Shown: piece after piece, positions 36,014 through 39,701 of the stretch
Layout of the letters: every line of letters starts with the position of its first letter
Numbering within the stretch: the stretch's first letter is position 1
From: CAYJDR01 sp964368965
GTDB lineage: Bacteria > Chrysiogenota > Deferribacteres > Deferribacterales > Mucispirillaceae
Reading direction: 5' to 3'
DNA: 39,701 nt
NCBI GenBank assembly: GCA_964368965.1
Contig: CAYJDR010000022.1
Coordinates: 1 to 39,701 of the forward strand
Made by a program: the position numbers and the translations under genes
Notes under the pieces: model-generated
The model's database searches: none
The model's input: the letters and a program-made list of their open reading frames with translations, nothing else
Told to the model about the DNA's origin: nothing

Positions 36014-36391
36014 TTACTTAACTTCAACTGTACCACCAGCTTCAGTGATTTTAGCTGCGATATCGTCAGCTTCAGCTTTAGCAACACCAGTTTTAACAGC
36101 TTTTGGAGCTTCGTCAACTAGAGCTTTAGCTTCTTTTAAGCCTAGGCCAGTGATTTCACGTACAACTTTGATAACTGCAACTTTTTGTGCGCCACCGCTA
36201 GTTAATACAACGTCGAACTCAGTTTTTTCTGCAGCAGCATCGCCACCAGCAGCAGGTGCAGCAGCCATCATAGCTACAGGTGCAGCAGCACTAACACCGA
36301 AGATTTCTTCAAGTTCTTTAACGAAGTCTGCTAATTCGATTACAGACATATTTTTTAAAAATTCAACTACTTGGTCTTTAGTTATAGACAT
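36014..36391 (-). CDS. rplL: Ribosomal protein bL12 (L7/L12)
   Basis: The protein has 125 residues from the ATG at 36391, chosen because GGAGG lies 6 bp before it; an earlier in-frame start at 36418 lacks such a site. The N-terminal dimerisation helices (1-33), an Ala-rich hinge (about 42-63) and the conserved C-terminal factor-binding domain ('KVAVIKVVREITGLGLKEAK') are all present. It forms the stalk with L10 that recruits translation factors. It is co-transcribed after rplJ. Confidence 0.98.
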   Translation of the reverse strand: MSITKDQVVEFLKNMSVIELADFVKELEEIFGVSAAAPVAMMAAAPAAGGDAAAEKTEFDVVLTSGGAQKVAVIKVVREITGLGLKEAKALVDEAPKAVKTGVAKAEADDIAAKITEAGGTVEVK

Positions 36392-36426
36392 TTTAAGCCT
36401 CCGCTCATTATAATTCAAAAATTTTT

Positions 36427-36493
36427 GAAGTTATTAAACTTCTTTAAATGGCAATTGTAAGTTTGCTCGCACTGGCTAGCTTTGTAGCAGTGC
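36427..36493 (-). promoter_or_regulatory. rplJ-rplL spacer hairpins
   Basis: Two stems are visible: GAAGTT...AACTTC (36427-36442, 4-nt loop) and GCACTG...CAGTGC (36469-36493). They lie between the rplJ stop and the rplL ribosome binding site and may help set the higher synthesis of L12. Confidence 0.4.
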
Positions 36494-36505
36494 CAGCTCC
36501 GACAA

Positions 36506-37039
36506 TTATTCGCCTTTTTCTTTTTTCTCTTTTAGAGAGTTCAGTACGTTTACGAGACCGCGAGGAATGTTCGCAAGCACGGAAACAAAATTCGTAATCG
36601 GTGCGTTCATACTGTTTAATGCTTGTGCGAGTAATTCTTCTCTTGATGGAAGATCAGCTATACGAGTAACTGACGCTTGGTCGAGAGCCATACCATCGAA
36701 GAAACCACCCTTAATTGAGAAAAACTTAGCCATAGCTGCATTGCCAGCAAATTTCTTTGCTATCTTTGCTGCTGCTGAGTAATCTCCTCTAACAACTACA
36801 CATGCTGTGGGTTCAACAAGTGCACTGTGTAAACCTGTAACTTCATTTGCGACTAGCGCTTTTTTCAGAAGTGTGTTTTTAATAACACGGTAGTCATTGC
36901 CGTCAGCTTTGAAAGCACGACGGATTTCGTCCATCTGAGTGAAAGTAAGACCTTTATAGTTAACAACTATAATACCGTCTGAACCTTTAATATCCTCAGC
37001 TAACTGACTTACTAACTCTATCTTCTGCTCTTTTTTCAT
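36506..37039 (-). CDS. rplJ: Ribosomal protein uL10
   Basis: The protein has 177 residues from ATG 37039. A TTG at 37045 is closer to GAGGTG and is an alternative start. The N-terminal rRNA-binding domain ('DGIIVVNYKGLTFTQMDEIR', 'YRVIKNTLLKKAL') and the C-terminal helix that carries L12 dimers ('LNSLKEKKEKGE') are both seen. It anchors the stalk on 23S rRNA and, with L12, represses its own mRNA in many bacteria; the leader at 37069-37142 fits that. Confidence 0.97.
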   Translation of the reverse strand: MKKEQKIELVSQLAEDIKGSDGIIVVNYKGLTFTQMDEIRRAFKADGNDYRVIKNTLLKKALVANEVTGLHSALVEPTACVVVRGDYSAAAKIAKKFAGNAAMAKFFSIKGGFFDGMALDQASVTRIADLPSREELLAQALNSMNAPITNFVSVLANIPRGLVNVLNSLKEKKEKGE

Positions 37040-37068
37040 TTTCAAGGTGTCACCTCATGAAAAGAGCC

Positions 37069-37142
37069 GGTTGAATATATCATTTAGTTTCCGCAGGAGT
37101 TATACACTAAAATCGCTTTTGAGTGAACCTGCTTCTTCAACC
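37069..37142 (-). ncRNA. L10 leader (ribosomal-protein autoregulatory element)
   Basis: On the minus strand GGTTGAA (37142-37136) pairs with TTCAACC (37075-37069). Inside, GCAGG pairs with CCTGC and CACT with AGTG, with unpaired bases between the helices. Nested helices with internal loops just before rplJ match the L10-L12 binding leader known from other bacteria. The element ends 29 nt before the start codon. Confidence 0.75.
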
Positions 37143-37161
37143 TGCATTCTTTCAATATTAA

Positions 37162-37851
37162 TTAAAATTCTTTTGGATCTACTTTAACACCAGGACCCAT
37201 TGTTGTAGAAATATTTACGCCACGAACGTAAACACCTTTACTAGATGCAGGCTTAGCTTTGATAAGTGCATCAAGAAGTGCTTTCATATTTTCAACAAGT
37301 TTCTCAGTGTCGAAGTTTTTTCTGCCGATAGGTGCATGTATAATACCTGACTTATCAACGCGAAACTCAACCATACCTGCTTTAAGTTCTTTTACAACTC
37401 TAGCAACGTCGTTTGAAACTGTACCAATTTTAGGGTTTGGCATTAACCCGCGAGGTCCTAATACTCTACCAAGTTTACCCACCATGGCCATCATATCTGG
37501 AGTCGCAACTACTTTATCAAAATCAGTCCAGCCGCCCTCAACCTTGGCAACTAACTCTTCTGCGCCGACGATTTCCGCGCCAGCCTCTTCGGCTTCTTTA
37601 GCCTTTTCACCTTTTGCAAATACAGCTACACGTACTGATTTACCAGTGCCATTAGGAAGAATAACCGCGCCCCTAACCATTTGGTCAGAGTGACGTGGGT
37701 CAACACCTAATCTAACTGATGCATCAACACTTTCGTCGAATTTAGCAAAAGCTGCTTGTTTCGCAAGCGTTAAAGCTTCTGTAAGATCATAAACTTTGTT
37801 ACGATCTATAGTAGCGAACGCCGCCGCGAATTTCTTTCCTTTTTTGGACAT
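37162..37851 (-). CDS. rplA: Ribosomal protein uL1
   Basis: The 229-residue protein is standard for L1. It has the segments 'GTGKSVRVAVFAKGEKAKEA', 'MAMVGKLGRVLGPRGLMPNP' and the C-terminal 'FRVDKSGIIHAPIGR'. L1 binds 23S rRNA at the mobile stalk that guides the E-site tRNA; it often represses its operon. AGGAG precedes the ATG. It lies 29 bp after rplK. Confidence 0.98.
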   Translation of the reverse strand: MSKKGKKFAAAFATIDRNKVYDLTEALTLAKQAAFAKFDESVDASVRLGVDPRHSDQMVRGAVILPNGTGKSVRVAVFAKGEKAKEAEEAGAEIVGAEELVAKVEGGWTDFDKVVATPDMMAMVGKLGRVLGPRGLMPNPKIGTVSNDVARVVKELKAGMVEFRVDKSGIIHAPIGRKNFDTEKLVENMKALLDALIKAKPASSKGVYVRGVNISTTMGPGVKVDPKEF

Positions 37852-37880
37852 TTTCCGTGCTCCTATGGTCCGTAATTCAC

Positions 37881-38306
37881 TTAGGCTTCGACGTCATAAC
37901 CCATACTGCGTGCAGAGCCAGCAACTATTTTAATTGCTTGGTCCATATCAGTAGTGTTAAGGTCAGCCATTTTCAATTCTGCAACTTTTTTCAATACATC
38001 ACGGCTTATTACGCCTAGCTTTTCTTTGCCAGGAGCAGTCGAACCTTTTTGTATCTTCATCTCTTTTTTGATGAGTAATGATACAGGTGGCTGCTTCATA
38101 ATAAACGTAAAACTTCTGTCTTCGTACACTGTAATAATTACAGGTAGAGATACATCGCCCATATTTTGAGTTTGTGCGTTGAACGCTTTACAGAACTCCA
38201 TAATATTAACACCACGTTGACCTAGTGCAGGTCCAACTGGTGGCGATGGGTTTGCTTTACCAGCAGGTATAAGCAGTTTAATCTGCCCTAAAACCTTTTT
38301 TGCCAT
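37881..38306 (-). CDS. rplK: Ribosomal protein uL11
   Basis: The 141-residue protein carries the proline-rich N-terminal signature 'PAGKANPSPPVGPALGQRGV' (15-34) and the C-terminal RNA-binding domain ending 'GSARSMGYDVEA'. It forms the GTPase-associated centre with 23S rRNA and is needed for the stringent response. The ATG follows GAGGTG. Confidence 0.98.
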   Translation of the reverse strand: MAKKVLGQIKLLIPAGKANPSPPVGPALGQRGVNIMEFCKAFNAQTQNMGDVSLPVIITVYEDRSFTFIMKQPPVSLLIKKEMKIQKGSTAPGKEKLGVISRDVLKKVAELKMADLNTTDMDQAIKIVAGSARSMGYDVEA

Positions 38307-38383
38307 CTTGGCACCTCAATTATCTTCGGCTTTAATGCTCTTGGCAATTTGCTACAAGCCTTTAAGCCCTAATTTACTAAAAC

Positions 38384-38911
38384 TTACTTGTCTACTCTTT
38401 TAACTTGTAAGTAGTCAAGCTCTATCGGAGTTTGCCTTCCAAAGATACTTACGACAACGCGTACTTTCTCTTTTTCTGGGCTAACTTCTTCAACATTACC
38501 AGAAAACCCTGAGAATGGACCATCGACAACTTCAACAATATCACCTTTGATATATTTTGAAGCAATACGTGGCGCTTCTGACTTAGCTAATGCGATCATC
38601 GCATCAACATCGCTTTCAGGAATAGGTACAGGCGTAATGCCACCTACAAAACCAGTAACCTTAGGCAAGCTTTTAACGACGTGCCATAGTTTTGTATCCA
38701 TTTCCATATTAACGAGAATATAGCCAGGGAACGTTTTCTTTTTGCTGACTTTCTTTTTACCATTTTTAAGTTCTACGACATCTTCTGTAGGGATTAGCAC
38801 TTCGCCAATACGCTCTTCAAGTTGTTCAGTCTTGACTTTATCTTCAAGTAACAACTTAACGCGTTTTTCAAACCCTGAATAAGTGTGAACTACATACCAT
38901 TGCTTAGACAT
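38384..38911 (-). CDS. nusG: Transcription elongation/antitermination factor NusG
   Basis: The 175-residue protein has the NGN domain ('WYVVHTYSGFEKRVK', 'FPGYILVNMEMD', 'TGFVGG') and a C-terminal KOW domain ('GDIVEVVDGPFSGFSGNVEE'). NusG binds RNA polymerase through the NGN domain and Rho or S10 through KOW. The start codon directly follows the secE stop. Confidence 0.98.
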   Translation of the reverse strand: MSKQWYVVHTYSGFEKRVKLLLEDKVKTEQLEERIGEVLIPTEDVVELKNGKKKVSKKKTFPGYILVNMEMDTKLWHVVKSLPKVTGFVGGITPVPIPESDVDAMIALAKSEAPRIASKYIKGDIVEVVDGPFSGFSGNVEEVSPEKEKVRVVVSIFGRQTPIELDYLQVKRVDK

Positions 38912-39103
38912 CTAGCTACCTATGATAAGCTGCATAAGGCGAGAAACTGCTACGTCAACTACGCCTAAATATGCTGTAATAATTGCTACAACCACAACGA
39001 CGACAACTGATGTGCCAATCGTAGCCTCTCTAGTAGGCCATGTGACCTTACTAAGCTCTTCTTTTACTTCACCGTAAAACGCTTTCGGACTAAAATTTTT
39101 CAC
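38912..39103 (-). CDS. secE: Preprotein translocase subunit SecE
   Basis: The 63-residue short-form SecE has the amphipathic segment 'EVKEELSKVTWPTREA' (about 12-27) and one membrane helix (about 30-50, Val-rich). It clamps SecY in the inner membrane. Its place before nusG is conserved across bacteria. Confidence 0.96.
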   Translation of the reverse strand: MKNFSPKAFYGEVKEELSKVTWPTREATIGTSVVVVVVVAIITAYLGVVDVAVSRLMQLIIGS

Positions 39104-39178
39104 AGCATGCCCTCTTAAATTATTTCGGCTTAATAGCCATTCGATAAACGGAATATCAAGCTAGTGAATAAAAACTTA

Positions 39179-39251
39179 CAGGCCAAGAGGGATTTGAACC
39201 CCCAACACCCGGTTTTGGAGACCGGTACTCTGCCAATTGAGCTATTGGCCT
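39179..39251 (-). tRNA. trnW: tRNA-Trp (CCA anticodon)
   Basis: The 73-nt gene folds as a full cloverleaf. It has acceptor AGGCCAA/TTGGCCT with discriminator G, D-arm GCTC...GAGT, anticodon stem CCGGT/ACCGG with loop CTCCAAA, and T-arm GGGGG-TTCAAAT-CCCTC. The 3' CCA is not encoded. Its place between rpmG and secE is common. Confidence 0.98.
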
Positions 39252-39309
39252 AATAAATTTTTAATATTGCTACCGCAAAGCGATGCAACAAAACAATTCT
39301 GAAAAATTC

Positions 39310-39459
39310 TTACTTTGTTTCTTTGTGTAGAGTATGCTTTCTGTCGAACTTACAATACTTCTTAAGTTCTAACTTAGTAGACATAGTCTTTTTGTTCTTG
39401 GTAGTAGTATAATTGCGGCGCTTGCACTCACTGCAAGCAAGTGTGATGATTTCTCTCAT
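39310..39459 (-). CDS. rpmG: Ribosomal protein bL33
   Basis: The 49-residue protein begins MREIITLACSECKRRNYTTT and ends 'YCKFDRKHTLHKETK'. Cys9, Cys12 and Cys36 are kept but the fourth zinc ligand is Asp39, a form I recall from deltaproteobacteria. It is a small 50S protein and the first gene of the operon. Confidence 0.96.
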   Translation of the reverse strand: MREIITLACSECKRRNYTTTKNKKTMSTKLELKKYCKFDRKHTLHKETK

Positions 39460-39500
39460 TGAATCAAACCTTTATATATTTTAGCGCCGTACAACTAAGT

Positions 39501-39520
39501 TAAACTTGCGAACAAGTTTA
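39501..39520 (-). promoter_or_regulatory. UUCG-capped hairpin in the operon leader
   Basis: On the minus strand TAAACTTG pairs perfectly with CAAGTTTA around the tetraloop TTCG. It lies about 40 nt before rpmG. No T-run follows, so it is not a terminator; it may stabilise the 5' leader of the operon mRNA. The rest of the leader (39460-39625) contains a short stem CCTAA/TTAGG and no ORF that I can support. Confidence 0.5.
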
Positions 39521-39631
39521 CTACCTAAAGTATCGGCTCCCGCTCGTTTATAATTGCGGCGGTCAATAATCGCGTGTTTTAAGGCACGCAAATCAATACA
39601 AATAAGTTTTCCTAAATTCGTTAGGACAATA

Positions 39632-39660
39632 CATATACAACGGATGCATGTATTTGTCAA
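39632..39660 (-). promoter_or_regulatory. Promoter of the rpmG-trnW-secE-nusG-rpl-rpo operon
   Basis: On the minus strand TTGACA (39660-39655) and TATATG (39637-39632) are spaced by 17 bp. The leader to rpmG would be about 165 nt. An AT-rich tract of A and T runs precedes the -35, like an UP element. Confidence 0.65.
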
Positions 39661-39701
39661 TAACTTTTTTCAAAAACTTCAAACAAAATTGCTCTACCAA
39701 C

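Noticed and set aside
36045..36413. 122-codon plus-strand frame opposite rplL
   Set aside because: It is an Ala/Ser-rich shadow of the L12 gene, a known by-product of its Ala/Lys/Glu codons.
36392..36418. Nine extra N-terminal codons for bL12
   Set aside because: The added residues are unlike the family and the GGAGG site lies between the two possible starts, supporting the shorter form.
39691..39701. GTTGGTAGAGC on the minus strand at the window edge, like the D-arm of a tRNA
   Set aside because: The sequence that follows on the minus strand cannot form an anticodon arm or T-arm, and it runs into the operon promoter.

Overview
The window reads as a stretch of chromosome from an AT-rich, Gram-negative (diderm) bacterium. 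The evidence is two long lipoproteins with lipoboxes, several Sec signal peptides, and a core operon in the order rpmG, tRNA-Trp, secE, nusG, rplK, rplA, rplJ, rplL, rpoB, rpoC. Separate rpoB and rpoC genes of about 1308 and 1355 codons, an L33 protein with a C-x2-C...C-x2-D pattern, and the style of the RpoB/RpoC sequences suggest a deltaproteobacterial or Deferribacterota-like lineage. That placement is an inference from memory of these families, not from a search.

Layout, left to right; almost everything is on the minus strand. Positions 1-6900 are a defence island. It holds a type I restriction-modification segment (a half-length HsdS and HsdM, and the first two codons of the next gene at the window edge), a small DUF3892-like protein, and an AAA+ ATPase/subtilase pair of the IetA/IetS type. 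The pair's promoter carries two identical 14-bp boxes, and the ATPase ends in a helix-turn-helix. Next to it is the broken C-terminal part of a Fic protein. Positions 7000-8050, on the plus strand, hold a probable orphan polymorphic-toxin tip followed by a candidate immunity gene.

Positions 8046-26979 are an accessory surface/periplasm region on the minus strand. It contains four MORN-repeat (YwqK-like) proteins and two related giant lipoproteins (1246 and 3342 residues), built from bacterial Ig-like (Big_2) domains followed by GLUG-type beta-helix modules. A 161-bp perfect copy of the 3' end of one MORN gene lies between the two giant genes. A degenerate copy of a giant gene's tail and terminator lies behind that same MORN gene. 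The region has therefore grown by duplication and recombination of a 'MORN plus giant lipoprotein' unit. A 93-bp tandem repeat inside the smaller giant gene points the same way.

Positions 27000-27760 hold a small plus-strand lipoprotein gene, its terminator, a repeat-rich spacer and the terminator of the rpoC operon. Positions 27759-39701 are the conserved transcription/translation operon, read leftwards from a strong sigma-70-type promoter near 39632-39660. It has an L10-type autoregulatory leader before rplJ and hairpins in the rplJ-rplL, rplL-rpoB and rpoB-rpoC spacers.
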